A DNA stretch of 64,000 bases from Afipia sp. (GTDB lineage Bacteria; Pseudomonadota; Alphaproteobacteria; Rhizobiales; Xanthobacteraceae). The stretch lies in NCBI GenBank assembly GCA_017308595.1, contig JAFKER010000005.1, positions 134,950 through 198,949 of the forward strand, given 5' to 3'. Each line of letters opens with the position of its first letter. The stretch's first letter is position 1. Positions 1 to 8,743 of this stretch are shown in pieces. The notes below the pieces were generated by a model. That model saw nothing but the letters and a program-made list of their open reading frames with translations, searched no databases and had not been told where the DNA came from. The translations under genes were made by a program, and so were the position numbers.

Positions 1-1208
1 GCTTGTCCCAGAAGAATGGCGCGGTCATGAGTCACGTCCGTCTGGCCGCGCGGCCTGAAGACCTTGCCGCAGTCCGCATAGGACCGGCTGGCGCTGATCT
101 CTTGCTCGGATGCGATATGATTGTGTCGGCCAGTCCCGCGGCGTTGTCGCGGATCGAGCAGGGTGCGACCCGCGTCGTGATCAACGAAGACCTGCCGCCG
201 ACTGCGGGATTTGTTGGAAATACAGACATCGACTTCGAAGGCGCGCTGATGAAGCGGTCTCTCCGTCAGGCGGCCGGGGAAAGAAGTATCGATTTTGTCG
301 ATGCCACCGAAACGGCTACGGCCCTGATGGGCGATTCGATCGCGACGAATTCATTCATGCTTGGCTATGCATTTCAGAAAGGCTACGTGCCCCTGTCCCT
401 GGAGGCTATCGAGCGGGCGATTGAATTGAACGGCGCCGGCGTTGAAATGAACAAGAGAGCGCTCGCCTGGGGTCGATTGGCTGCCCACAACCCTTCCGAA
501 GTTTCCAAGGCTGTATCACCCATGATGCGCGCGGCGAAGCCGGATCTGGAGCCGAAAGATTCATTCGCGCAGCGAATCGAGTTTCTGACGGCATATCAGA
601 ATGCTTCTTACGCCAAGCGATATCAGGACATCGTTGCACGGATCGCTACAGCGGAATCTGGAAAAGCACCGGGCAGTAAGGGTCTAAAGGACGCGGTTAT
701 CTCCAACCTGTTCAAGCTGATGGCTTATAAGGACGAATACGAAGTCGCCCGTCTTTATACGGCGCCGGAGTTTCGTCAGAAGTTGGAGCGTCAGTTTGAT
801 GGCGATTACTCCCTCAAGGTTCATCTTGCACCACCAATGCTGAGTTCGATCGATCCGAATACGGGCCTTCCTCGTAAGCGGGAATTCGGTCCCTGGATTT
901 TCAAGGCATTTTCGATCCTTGCAAAGCTGAAGTCTCTTCGTGGAACTGCTTTCGATGTTTTTGGATACACCCAGGAACGAAAGACGGAGCGGAAGCTCAT
1001 CGAAGACTATGCAGCTCTTCTGGACGAAATCGCAGGAAGCCTGGCGCCCGAAAACCATGGGATGGCGGTTCAGCTAGCGCGGATACCGGAGCAGATTCGC
1101 GGTTTTGGTCATATCAAGGAAAAAAACATTAAGCGGGCGAAGGACAACGAGGCGCAACTTCTCGCCTCGTTCAGGAATCCATCAAAATTGGCTAGCGCTG
1201 CCGAGTAA
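1..1208 (+). CDS. indolepyruvate-type 2-oxoacid:ferredoxin oxidoreductase, C-terminal part (cut by window start)
   Basis: The gene runs in from outside the window; the frame is open from base 3 and about 400 residues are visible. The first residues (SQKNGAVMSHVRLA) match the gamma/IorB-like domain of the fused indolepyruvate ferredoxin oxidoreductases, which are about 1,150 residues long, and the last ~200 residues look like their C-terminal extension. Known family role: oxidative decarboxylation of an aryl or alkyl 2-oxoacid to an acyl-CoA, with electrons passed to ferredoxin. The thiamine-pyrophosphate and iron-sulfur domains would lie upstream and cannot be seen. A CoA-transferase pair follows 32 bases later on the same strand, so acyl-CoA chemistry is the shared theme. 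The substrate is unknown. Confidence 0.85.
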   Translation, partial: LSQKNGAVMSHVRLAARPEDLAAVRIGPAGADLLLGCDMIVSASPAALSRIEQGATRVVINEDLPPTAGFVGNTDIDFEGALMKRSLRQAAGERSIDFVDATETATALMGDSIATNSFMLGYAFQKGYVPLSLEAIERAIELNGAGVEMNKRALAWGRLAAHNPSEVSKAVSPMMRAAKPDLEPKDSFAQRIEFLTAYQNASYAKRYQDIVARIATAESGKAPGSKGLKDAVISNLFKLMAYKDEYEVARLYTAPEFRQKLERQFDGDYSLKVHLAPPMLSSIDPNTGLPRKREFGPWIFKAFSILAKLKSLRGTAFDVFGYTQERKTERKLIEDYAALLDEIAGSLAPENHGMAVQLARIPEQIRGFGHIKEKNIKRAKDNEAQLLASFRNPSKLASAAE

Positions 1209-1240
1209 AGCTGCCACTTAGAAAGAATAGGGAGGATAGA

Positions 1241-2053
1241 GTGCGCGGCAATCTTGATGCCTTGGTGAAACATGTTCAATCGGGGATGCAGATCGCAGTA
1301 CCGGTGGATTATGCGGGCGTATCGATGGCGATGACGCGTGCCATGATCAAGCATGGAGCAGGTAATCTTGATCTCGTCTGCGTGCCGACTGGAGGTTTGC
1401 AGGTTGATCAGTTGGTCGGTGCGGGACTCGTTCGCTCGGTCGAGACCAGCGCAATTTCGTTAGGAGAAGCGGGGGGCGCGCCGCGCTTCAATCATGCGAT
1501 TAGAGAGGGAACGATCCGTATCAAGGATGCAACCTGCCCCGCCATTCATGCGGGACTGATGGCTGCACAGAAGGGCGTTCCTTTTCTTCCCATGCGCGGC
1601 GTCATCGGAACTGACCTATTGAATTATCGCGACGATTGGATGGTGATCGACAATCCGTTCAATGTTGACCAAAAGGATCCGATTACGCTCATTCCAGCGA
1701 TCAAGCCGGATATTTCTATCTTTCATTGCCCGATGGCGGATCGATTCGGAAATGTTTGGATTGGCCGCCGTCGCGAACTGGCTGCGATGGCTTTTGCGTC
1801 TCGAATTACGTTGGTCACTGTCGAGCGTATGGTTGATAAGAGCCTGCTAAGCGATGAAATGAGTGCTGCCGGAACGTTGCCGGCGCTTTACGTCACAGCG
1901 GTAGCTGAAGCGCCGAAGGGGGCGTGGCCGTATGGACTATGGGGTGAATACGCACCTGATACGGATGAGCTTCTTCAATATGCGAAACTGGCGCGAACTC
2001 CCGAAGGATTTGCAGAGTATATGGCTCGTGCAGAAAGCAAGTGTTCGCAATGA
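1241..2053 (+). CDS. CoA-transferase family subunit A (IpdA/GctA-like)
   Basis: 270 residues with a GTG start at 1241, preceded by a strong GGAGG at 1231-1235. It belongs to the family I CoA-transferase alpha subunits (glutaconate CoA-transferase A / IpdA type): an early GxGN-like CoA-binding region is followed by the family segment with PFLPMRG around residue 110. It forms a pair with the next gene, with which it overlaps by four bases (ATGA), as expected for a heterodimer made from one message. Family members either move CoA between acids or, in the IpdAB branch, hydrolyse a cyclic diketone CoA thioester. The nearby flavoprotein and crotonase favour the second role, but this is inference. 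Confidence 0.8.
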   Translation: MRGNLDALVKHVQSGMQIAVPVDYAGVSMAMTRAMIKHGAGNLDLVCVPTGGLQVDQLVGAGLVRSVETSAISLGEAGGAPRFNHAIREGTIRIKDATCPAIHAGLMAAQKGVPFLPMRGVIGTDLLNYRDDWMVIDNPFNVDQKDPITLIPAIKPDISIFHCPMADRFGNVWIGRRRELAAMAFASRITLVTVERMVDKSLLSDEMSAAGTLPALYVTAVAEAPKGAWPYGLWGEYAPDTDELLQYAKLARTPEGFAEYMARAESKCSQ

Positions 2054-2826
2054 TTCAGGTTTTACCTCGTGAAATACTGATTTGCGTCATCGCCAAGTTG
2101 CTGGACGGTGTGAGGCATGTTGCCGTCGGCGCTTCTTCGCCCATACCGGCAGCGGGAGCGATGTTGCTGCGTGCGCTAAGCGAGGTCGAAGGCCGTCCAA
2201 GTCCCCGGATTTCGATACTCGGGTCTGTCGAGCATAATTTTTTCACGAATGGATCAGCCGAACTCTTTGACTGCGCGGGGCAAGGGCGCATCGATGCATT
2301 TTTCCTGAGTGGTGGACAGATCGACGGATCTGGGAATGTGAACCTTGTCGGAACTGGCGGTTATCCGCAGTCAGCCGTTCGGTGGCCTGGTTCATTCGGC
2401 TCCGCCTATCTCTACTTTGTTGTGCCCCGGGTCATTCTTTTTCGGGAGGAACACACACCGCGCGTTTTTGTGGAGAAGGTCGATTTCATCAGCACACCGG
2501 GTACGAGCGCCGAAGGAGTTTATCGCACCGGAGGGCCCTTTGCCCTTCTGACCAGCAAGGGACTTTTCCGGTTTGATAAGTCGCGTCCTGGATTCGCGCT
2601 CGAAAGCATTCATCCGGGTCATGATCTCGCCGAGATAAAGAGTGCAACCGGATTTGAATTCGTTCACGAAGACGAAGCCAAGACAACAGCACTTCCTGAG
2701 AAGGGGGTGCTCGATCTTCTGCGTGGTCGAGTTCTGGACGAACTATCGGAAACCTACCCGGATTTCTCAGTTCAAATGCGCAATGAGCTGAGCAAGATCG
2801 ATCAGAAAATTGTGCAAGTATCCTGA
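2050..2826 (+). CDS. CoA-transferase family subunit B (IpdB/GctB-like)
   Basis: 258 residues from the ATG at 2050, which overlaps the upstream stop (ATGA); a GTG at 2041 in the same frame is the alternative start. It is the beta partner of the preceding subunit. The segment FFLSGGQIDGSGNVNLVGTGG, near residue 85, is typical of GctB/CatJ/IpdB beta chains. I do not see a clear (S)ENG active-site motif; the equivalent stretch reads GSVEHNFFTNGSAE. A missing glutamate motif would fit the hydrolase-type IpdAB branch better than a true CoA-transferase. It should form an alpha2-beta2 cytoplasmic enzyme. Confidence 0.78.
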   Translation: MIQVLPREILICVIAKLLDGVRHVAVGASSPIPAAGAMLLRALSEVEGRPSPRISILGSVEHNFFTNGSAELFDCAGQGRIDAFFLSGGQIDGSGNVNLVGTGGYPQSAVRWPGSFGSAYLYFVVPRVILFREEHTPRVFVEKVDFISTPGTSAEGVYRTGGPFALLTSKGLFRFDKSRPGFALESIHPGHDLAEIKSATGFEFVHEDEAKTTALPEKGVLDLLRGRVLDELSETYPDFSVQMRNELSKIDQKIVQVS

Positions 2827-2839
2827 GCCGGTGAATGAG

Positions 2840-5152
2840 ATGGGACATGTCAGGCGCGTTCGCCATTGCAGCCACTGGGGCGCGTACACAATCCTGGTCG
2901 ATGACGGAAAGATCGTTGGAATCGAACCTTTTGAACACGATCCCGCCCCTTCACCGATCATAAACTCCATCAAAGAGTGGGCTAGCCCTCGGCGACGTGT
3001 TTTGCGTCCGATGGTTCGCTCTGGCTGGCTCGAAAACCGGGACAAAAGTGATCGCCGCATGCGCGGCCATGACAAATTTATCCCCGTGAGCTGGGACGAT
3101 GCGACGACGCTGATTTCTGATGAAATCCGTCGAGTTTCGAACTCATTCGGGAATCCCTCGATATTCGCGGGCTCTTATGGTTGGACGAACAGTGGTCGCT
3201 TCCATCATGCGTCATCACTTCTGCGACGTATGCTCAATCTGGTGGGCGGCTTCACAGGACATGTTGATACATACTCCGTTGCTGCAGGTCCGGTGATCCT
3301 GCGCCATACTTTAGGCGATGACGCGGCTTGCAACGGACGCGCCAATACGCTCGATACAATTGCTGCGCACACTGAAACCCTGGTTGTATTCGGGGCGCTG
3401 TCACCTCGAACGGCGCAATCCGAGGCAGGGGGCATAGGGCGCCATTCCGTCGAAGAAAGTCTGAGAAAGATCGTTGATCGAGGGATCAAGGTCATTCACG
3501 TGTCTCCATTGAAGGATGACCTTCCGGAATGGGTGAATGCGGAATGGTGGCCGATCCGTCCTAATACCGACACAGCACTTATGCTGGGTTTGGCTGGCGA
3601 GATCGTAAAGGCTGGACGCCACGACAACGATTTCCTTGAGCGCTGTACGAGCGGAGCAGACCTCTTTCTTCAATACCTGGAGGGCGGGGAGGACGGGCAG
3701 CGTAAGGATGCGGGCTGGGCCTCGGCTATCACCGACATAGAGCAAGACAAGATTGTTCAGCTTGCTCGTCTTCTGGTCGATACGCGTAGCATGTTGACAG
3801 TGAGCTGGAGCCTGCAGCGGGCTCATCATGGTGAGCAGCCCTTCTGGGCAGCGCTCGGGCTCGCCGCAATCTCCGGGCAGATCGGCCTGCCGGGAGGCGG
3901 TGTGGGTTATGGCTATGGTTCACTCGGGGGCGTTGGTGCGCCGATCAACATCGGCAAGTCACCTGCAATTTCGCAACTGAAGAAACCTATCTCAGATTTT
4001 ATTCCCGTCGCGCGTATCAGCGACATGCTCCTCAATCCGAATGGCCAGTTCAGTTATCAGGGCAAGGTTCATTCCTATCCGGATATACGATTGGTCTATT
4101 GGGCGGGAGGAAATCCTTATCATCACCATCAGGATTTAAATCGCTTGATGGAAGCCTGGACGCGGCCTGAGACAATTATTGTTCAGGATCCGATGTTCAC
4201 GGCTACTGCACAGCGAGCCGATATCGTTCTTCCAGCAAGCACATCGATCGAGAGAAACGATCTGGCAGCCAGTCGCCGATCCGATTTTATCCTGGCGATG
4301 CAGAAAGCGATCGAGCCACTCGGAGAAGCTCGATCCGACTTTGATATTTTCAATTCTATTTCTGAGAAGCTTGGTGTTGGCGACGCATTCAACGAGGGGC
4401 GCGATGAAATGGAATGGTTGCGCCACCTGTACGAGATCAGCCGCGAGGACGCCAAGAAAAAATTCGATTTCTCTATGCCGGATTTCGATGAGTTCTGGGC
4501 GGCCGGCTTTGCAAGATGTCCGGTGAAGATGGACCACACCTATCTGGCCGAATTTCGCGATAATCCGGCGGAGTTTGCACTTAATACGGAAAGCGGAAAG
4601 ATTGTACTCGGAAGCCAGATGCTTTCGCAGTTGGGCTATGACGACTGTCTTGCGCATCCCGCATGGATTGAGCCGACGGAATGGCTTGGAAAAACGCGCG
4701 ATAACGAGAGTCTTCATTTGATCTCGCATCAGCCAATCGGGCGCCTCCACAGCCAGCTTGAGACAGGCGAAAGCAGCCGCGCGATGAAGCGCAATGGGCG
4801 CGAACAGGCGAGGATCAACGCGGCAGATGCGTCCGCTCGCGGAATTAGAAGCGGCCAGACAATTCGTCTCTGGAATACGCGGGGAGAGTGCCTTGCGACC
4901 GCGTTGGTTTCAGACACCGTCCGCCGAGGTGTCGTTGTTCTTCCGACAGGTGCTTGGCTGACTCCCCAAGGGAACAGTGGTCTCGATATTGCTGGAAATC
5001 CAAATGTCCTGACATTGGATATCGGCACCTCGCAGTTCGGACAGGGATGTTCCGCGCATACCTGCCTCATCTGGATCGAACCTTACGCAGCCGATACAGG
5101 CGATGCGTTCGAACAATATGAAAAGACACTCTCCGCGCTCGCGGAGCTCTAA
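2840..5152 (+). CDS. molybdopterin oxidoreductase, DMSO/TMAO/biotin-sulfoxide reductase type
   Basis: About 770 residues. The ATG at 2840 is chosen because the protein then begins MGHVRRVRHCSHWG like BisC/TorA; in-frame TTG (2810) and GTG (2831) starts are possible. There is no N-terminal four-cysteine cluster and no Tat signal, so it resembles cytoplasmic BisC-like enzymes with only the bis-MGD cofactor. The GSYGW stretch (residues 111-115) matches the DMSO reductase Tyr114/Trp116 region. The next residues are TNSG where the family has KSPG or KSTG, which puts Asn117 at the usual molybdenum-ligand serine, with a serine one place later. The C-terminal MGD-binding domain is present. It is co-directional with the CoA-transferase genes, its upstream stop lying 14 bases away. 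Substrate unknown; it could be a reductase or a hydroxyl-transferring enzyme. Confidence 0.8.
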   Translation: MGHVRRVRHCSHWGAYTILVDDGKIVGIEPFEHDPAPSPIINSIKEWASPRRRVLRPMVRSGWLENRDKSDRRMRGHDKFIPVSWDDATTLISDEIRRVSNSFGNPSIFAGSYGWTNSGRFHHASSLLRRMLNLVGGFTGHVDTYSVAAGPVILRHTLGDDAACNGRANTLDTIAAHTETLVVFGALSPRTAQSEAGGIGRHSVEESLRKIVDRGIKVIHVSPLKDDLPEWVNAEWWPIRPNTDTALMLGLAGEIVKAGRHDNDFLERCTSGADLFLQYLEGGEDGQRKDAGWASAITDIEQDKIVQLARLLVDTRSMLTVSWSLQRAHHGEQPFWAALGLAAISGQIGLPGGGVGYGYGSLGGVGAPINIGKSPAISQLKKPISDFIPVARISDMLLNPNGQFSYQGKVHSYPDIRLVYWAGGNPYHHHQDLNRLMEAWTRPETIIVQDPMFTATAQRADIVLPASTSIERNDLAASRRSDFILAMQKAIEPLGEARSDFDIFNSISEKLGVGDAFNEGRDEMEWLRHLYEISREDAKKKFDFSMPDFDEFWAAGFARCPVKMDHTYLAEFRDNPAEFALNTESGKIVLGSQMLSQLGYDDCLAHPAWIEPTEWLGKTRDNESLHLISHQPIGRLHSQLETGESSRAMKRNGREQARINAADASARGIRSGQTIRLWNTRGECLATALVSDTVRRGVVVLPTGAWLTPQGNSGLDIAGNPNVLTLDIGTSQFGQGCSAHTCLIWIEPYAADTGDAFEQYEKTLSALAEL

Positions 5153-5164
5153 GGAGAAATCAGA

Positions 5165-5734
5165 ATGACAGAGTTTGCTATAAGCCGTTTTCCGGTTCCG
5201 TCACTTAAGGATATGCCGGAGGATATCCGCTCGCGAATCTTGGCTGTGCAGGAAAAATCGGGATTTGTGCCGAACGTTTTTCTGGTGCTCGCATATCGCC
5301 CCGACGAATTCCGTGCGTTCTTTGCATACCATGACGCGCTTATGGAGAAGCCCGGTGCGCTGACAAAAGCGGAGCGGGAGATGATCGTCGTTGCGACAAG
5401 CAATGCCAATCAGTGCCAGTATTGCGTGGTTGCGCATGGCGCCATTCTGCGAATTCGCGCAAAGAATCCTCTTATCGCCGATCAGATCGCCGTCAATTAC
5501 CGTAAAGCTGACATCACGCCGCGTCAGAAGGCGATGCTTGACTTCGCTATGAAAGTGTCCAGCCGCGCCTATGAAGTGGGTGACGAAGACTTCAGCAATC
5601 TCAAGTCATTTGGATTTTCTGATGAAGATATCTGGGATATCGCTGGCATAACGTCGTTTTTCGGAATGTCCAACCGCCTGGCAAATCTCACCAGCATGCG
5701 GCCAAACGACGAGTTTTACGCGATGGGTCGTTGA
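5165..5734 (+). CDS. AhpD-like / carboxymuconolactone decarboxylase family protein
   Basis: 189 residues with the peroxidase-related AhpD fold. The redox motif is intact: Cys84-Gln-Tyr-Cys87 with His91 (CxxCxxxH), as in alkylhydroperoxidase D proteins that reduce peroxides using a thiol pair. The ribosome site AAGGAGAAATCAG lies directly upstream, 12 bases after the molybdoenzyme stop, so it belongs to the same operon. A protective or thiol-redox role next to oxidoreductases is plausible; no specific partner can be named. Confidence 0.8.
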   Translation: MTEFAISRFPVPSLKDMPEDIRSRILAVQEKSGFVPNVFLVLAYRPDEFRAFFAYHDALMEKPGALTKAEREMIVVATSNANQCQYCVVAHGAILRIRAKNPLIADQIAVNYRKADITPRQKAMLDFAMKVSSRAYEVGDEDFSNLKSFGFSDEDIWDIAGITSFFGMSNRLANLTSMRPNDEFYAMGR

Positions 5735-5937
5735 GGCTTCGGCAGCGCCACGGCGTAGACTTTCATCTCTGTCACACGTGATTTCTGCGATCGTTGCGTG
5801 ATTTCGATTGGCGCTTCCTGAATCGAGTTCTATGCGGCAAGCGAAGAATTGCACTCTCGTCAGCAGAAGAGCCTTTCCAAGGAAATGAAACATTGGAAGC
5901 GTTGCCTTCCAATGTTCGCGATAGATCAAGGTAAGAA
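5735..5937. promoter_or_regulatory. intergenic region with an 11-6-11 inverted repeat
   Basis: 203 bases without a gene. The only clear structure is an uninterrupted inverted repeat, AACATTGGAAG (5889-5899), loop CGTTGC, CTTCCAATGTT (5906-5916), ending 21 bases before the ATG at 5938. No T-tract follows, so it is less like a terminator than an operator or a 5' leader hairpin for the flavoprotein gene. Confidence 0.4.
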
Positions 5938-6912
5938 ATGAAGACGCGTATCACGGAGTTGTTTGAAATCGACCGCCCCATCATTCAAGGTGGTATGCAC
6001 CACGTTGGTCTCGCCGAAATGGCGGCTGCGGTGGCGAACGCTGGCGGTCTGGGTATGATCACCTCTCTGACCCAGTCGACGCCTGCCGATCTGACCGCCG
6101 AAATTCGGCGTTGTCGCGAAATGACGAGCAAGCCTTTCGGTGTCAACGTGACATTCCTGCCATCGGTGAAGCAACCCGATTACCCGGGTTACATTCGGGC
6201 CATTATCGATGGTGGTATCAAGGTCGTTGAGACGGCAGGGAATAATCCGCAGAAGTGGCTGCCATTACTGAAGGAAGCCGGAATCAAGGTTATTCATAAG
6301 TGTACCTCTGTGCGACATGCGCTTAAGGCGCAAGCGATCGGGGTGGATGCACTAAGCGTTGATGGCTTTGAGTGCGGCGGTCATCCGGGGGAAGATGATG
6401 TTCCAAATTTCATCTTGCTTCCGCGGGCTGCCGAGGAATTGAGCATACCGTTTGTGGCATCGGGTGGCATGGCGAACGGAAGAAGTTTGGTGGCCGCGCT
6501 GGCGATGGGGGCCGACGGGATGAATATGGGGACTCGCTTTATCGCGACCAAGGAAGCGCCCGTCCATCAGAGGGTAAAGGACGCGATCTTGAACGCGACA
6601 GAACTCGACACCCGCTTAATCATGCGGCCGCTACGCAATACGGAGCGCGTGCTGAACAATGCGGGCGTTGAACGCTTGCTGCAGAAGGAGCGCGAGATCG
6701 GTGCCGGGATCACGTTTTTTGATATCGCGCCCGAAGTGGCGGGTGTTTATCCAAAAGTTATGAAAGAGGGCGATATGGACGCCGGCGGCTGGAGTTGCGG
6801 CATGGTCGTTGGTCTAATTCACGATATTCCAACCGTTCAAGAACTTCTCGATCGCATCATGTTGGAAGCGGAAACGATTATAAATGAACGCTTTCGCACG
6901 GTTGTCGCCTAG
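5938..6912 (+). CDS. nitronate monooxygenase / 2-nitropropane dioxygenase family flavoprotein (IpdC-like)
   Basis: 324 residues, TIM-barrel FMN protein. The N-terminus (RPIIQGGMHHVG...ANAGGLGMITS) and the GFECGGHPGEDDV and ASGGMANG segments are the FMN-binding signatures of the nitronate monooxygenase family. The start at 5938 follows AAGGTAAGA. Members either oxidise nitronates or, in the IpdC branch, act on CoA thioesters during steroid C/D-ring breakdown. It lies between CoA-transferase-like and crotonase genes, the same company as ipdC in actinobacteria and comamonads, so the second activity deserves testing. Sequence alone does not decide. Confidence 0.78.
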   Translation: MKTRITELFEIDRPIIQGGMHHVGLAEMAAAVANAGGLGMITSLTQSTPADLTAEIRRCREMTSKPFGVNVTFLPSVKQPDYPGYIRAIIDGGIKVVETAGNNPQKWLPLLKEAGIKVIHKCTSVRHALKAQAIGVDALSVDGFECGGHPGEDDVPNFILLPRAAEELSIPFVASGGMANGRSLVAALAMGADGMNMGTRFIATKEAPVHQRVKDAILNATELDTRLIMRPLRNTERVLNNAGVERLLQKEREIGAGITFFDIAPEVAGVYPKVMKEGDMDAGGWSCGMVVGLIHDIPTVQELLDRIMLEAETIINERFRTVVA

Positions 6913-6962
6913 GCTCTCCTTCGCACTTATCACTGAAAATCGGATGTTAAAGGATCGATTCC

Positions 6963-7757
6963 ATGACCGGCGTGCTTCGTGTAGAAGATAAGGGACATGT
7001 CAGGACGATCGTTCTGAATCGTCCTCATAAAAAGAATGCGCTCAATCAGGAGCTGGCATGGAAAATCGTCCAGGCAGTGGATGCGGCCGCTGTCGACGAT
7101 AATGTCTGGATTATTGGAATCACCGGATCAGGAGATGCTTTCTGCTCTGGCTTGGACCTTTCTGATAGTGAGAAGTACTCGGCGCTGACGCCGCAATCAG
7201 CCCAACTCGATGACATCGGTTGGGTCGGAAATTTCCTTTTATCGATGCGCAAGCGTTGCGATAAGCCTGTCGTTGCAGGCGTGAACGGCGTGGCCGTCGG
7301 TGCTGGACTCGGCCTGGCAATGGCGGCGGATATCCGCCTTGCCAGCAAGAGCGCGCGGATGATGGCGGGCTACACTCGAATTGGTGGCTCGCCTGATGCT
7401 GGGCTTACAATCACGTTGCCGCAGGCGATGGGATATGAACGAGCAATGCGTTTTATGGCTGAGAACAAAAGTCTAAGTGGCGAAGAGGCTGTTGCATGGG
7501 GATTGGCCGGAGAGGTCGTTGATGATCGAGCGTTCGACGAGCGCTTTGAAGCGTATTGTCAACAACTCAGTGCTTGGTCGCCGATCACCTTACGGCTGTT
7601 GAAGAGAGGGTTGGCAAAAGCGTGCGAATTCATTGATGTTGAGCAGCAGTTACGGCTGGAAATTTCGAACATCAAACGAGCATTCGCTAGCGAGGATGGC
7701 CAAGAGGCCCGCCGTGCATTTCTGGAAAAACGGCAGCCAACCTTTATGGGAAGATAG
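6963..7757 (+). CDS. enoyl-CoA hydratase/isomerase (crotonase) family protein
   Basis: 264 residues with the crotonase core: the oxyanion-hole segments FCSGLDLS (near residue 60) and NGVAVGAGLGLAMAADIRLAS (residues ~103-123), then GGSPDAGLT, where one of the usual catalytic glutamates is replaced by Asp as in isomerase or ring-hydrolase branches. It follows the flavoprotein by 50 bases. Likely to hydrate, isomerise or open a cyclic CoA thioester made by the neighbouring enzymes. EchA20-like ring hydrolysis is one candidate. Confidence 0.8.
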   Translation: MTGVLRVEDKGHVRTIVLNRPHKKNALNQELAWKIVQAVDAAAVDDNVWIIGITGSGDAFCSGLDLSDSEKYSALTPQSAQLDDIGWVGNFLLSMRKRCDKPVVAGVNGVAVGAGLGLAMAADIRLASKSARMMAGYTRIGGSPDAGLTITLPQAMGYERAMRFMAENKSLSGEEAVAWGLAGEVVDDRAFDERFEAYCQQLSAWSPITLRLLKRGLAKACEFIDVEQQLRLEISNIKRAFASEDGQEARRAFLEKRQPTFMGR

Positions 7758-7885
7758 AAAAACATCTGCATATTTGCTCACAGATCGACATATGCGGCCT
7801 TTTGCGTCGATCACCAGCGGCAGGATGTATCACGCACATTGACCATACGGTGAATGCGACCGTGGAACGTGATGATGTTTCTGGT

Positions 7886-7913
7886 CGAGGGCCTGCCTGC
7901 GCGCAGGCCCTCG
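7886..7913. terminator. bidirectional hairpin between convergent genes
   Basis: CGAGGGCCTGC (7886-7896), loop CTGCGC, GCAGGCCCTCG (7903-7913): an 11-bp perfect stem lying between the end of the crotonase gene (+) and the end of the nitroreductase gene (-). It has no strong T-tract on either side. Its position suggests it separates the two converging transcripts. Confidence 0.6.
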
Positions 7914-7949
7914 ATAGAGAATCATCGAGCGCGCGCGATGCGCGTTCGC

Positions 7950-8627
7950 TTATTTGTCGAAGCCGACGAACACCGTTGCTTCGTCGACCGATTTTCGTTC
8001 GGATACGACCGCATTCGCCGGGAAGCTTTCATCCGGCCAGCCCAACGCGACACTTTTCATAATGACCTGATCGTCAGCAATTCCGGCGTGTTGGCGGACC
8101 ACCGGTGATTGCATGATCCCCTGACTATTGATGACAGCTCCTAGTCCACGCGACCATGCGGCGTTGACGAGAGCAGTGGTCACGGCGCCGCAATCAAAAG
8201 GGGTATCGTCGCTGCCATCCAGGACCTTGTCATAGGTTACGATGATGCATACGGGCGCATCGAATTGACGGAAGCCGCGTAGCACCCAGTCCTGCCGCCG
8301 ATCTTTGTCGTCGCGCTCGATCCCCATGGCAGAGAACAATTGCTTTGCGACACCAACCTGCCTGTCGCGGTGCTGACCTGTGAATCCCTGCCCGGTGCGG
8401 AATTCGCGCGATTGCGGCACGCCTGCGATCATCCTCTCGGTATTTCCATTCCGGATTCGATCGAGTGGTTCGCCGGTGATGACGTAGAAATTCCAGGGCT
8501 GGCTGTTCATCGATGATGGGGCTCGCATCGCCAATCCAATGATTTCTTCAATCAATGCCCTGGGTACCGGATCGGATTTGTAGCCACGGATACTTCGGCG
8601 GCCGAGGATCACGTCATCAAATCGCAT
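7950..8627 (-). CDS. nitroreductase family protein (MhqN-like)
   Basis: 225 residues from the ATG at 8627 (MRFDDVILGRRSIRGYK). A longer reading to 8792 would overlap the upstream esterase gene and adds no family sequence, so the internal start is preferred. The FMN-binding motif RRSIRGY near the N-terminus and PSSMNSQPW near residue 40 are characteristic of nitroreductases. It is third in a minus-strand run after a ring-cleaving dioxygenase and an esterase. In Bacillus the same three families form the mhq genes that detoxify quinones, so an NAD(P)H-dependent quinone or nitro-compound reductase is likely. Confidence 0.82.
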   Translation of the reverse strand: MRFDDVILGRRSIRGYKSDPVPRALIEEIIGLAMRAPSSMNSQPWNFYVITGEPLDRIRNGNTERMIAGVPQSREFRTGQGFTGQHRDRQVGVAKQLFSAMGIERDDKDRRQDWVLRGFRQFDAPVCIIVTYDKVLDGSDDTPFDCGAVTTALVNAAWSRGLGAVINSQGIMQSPVVRQHAGIADDQVIMKSVALGWPDESFPANAVVSERKSVDEATVFVGFDK

Positions 8628-8743
8628 CTGTCTGGTAAACTCCAAAGGACTTCGAACCGGTTCGAACCATCGCGGGTTCTCTTCCTTCGCGCAAGAGAAT
8701 TGAGCAAGATGCGCCGATCCGTGGCGCATCTTGCCATTGTTGT

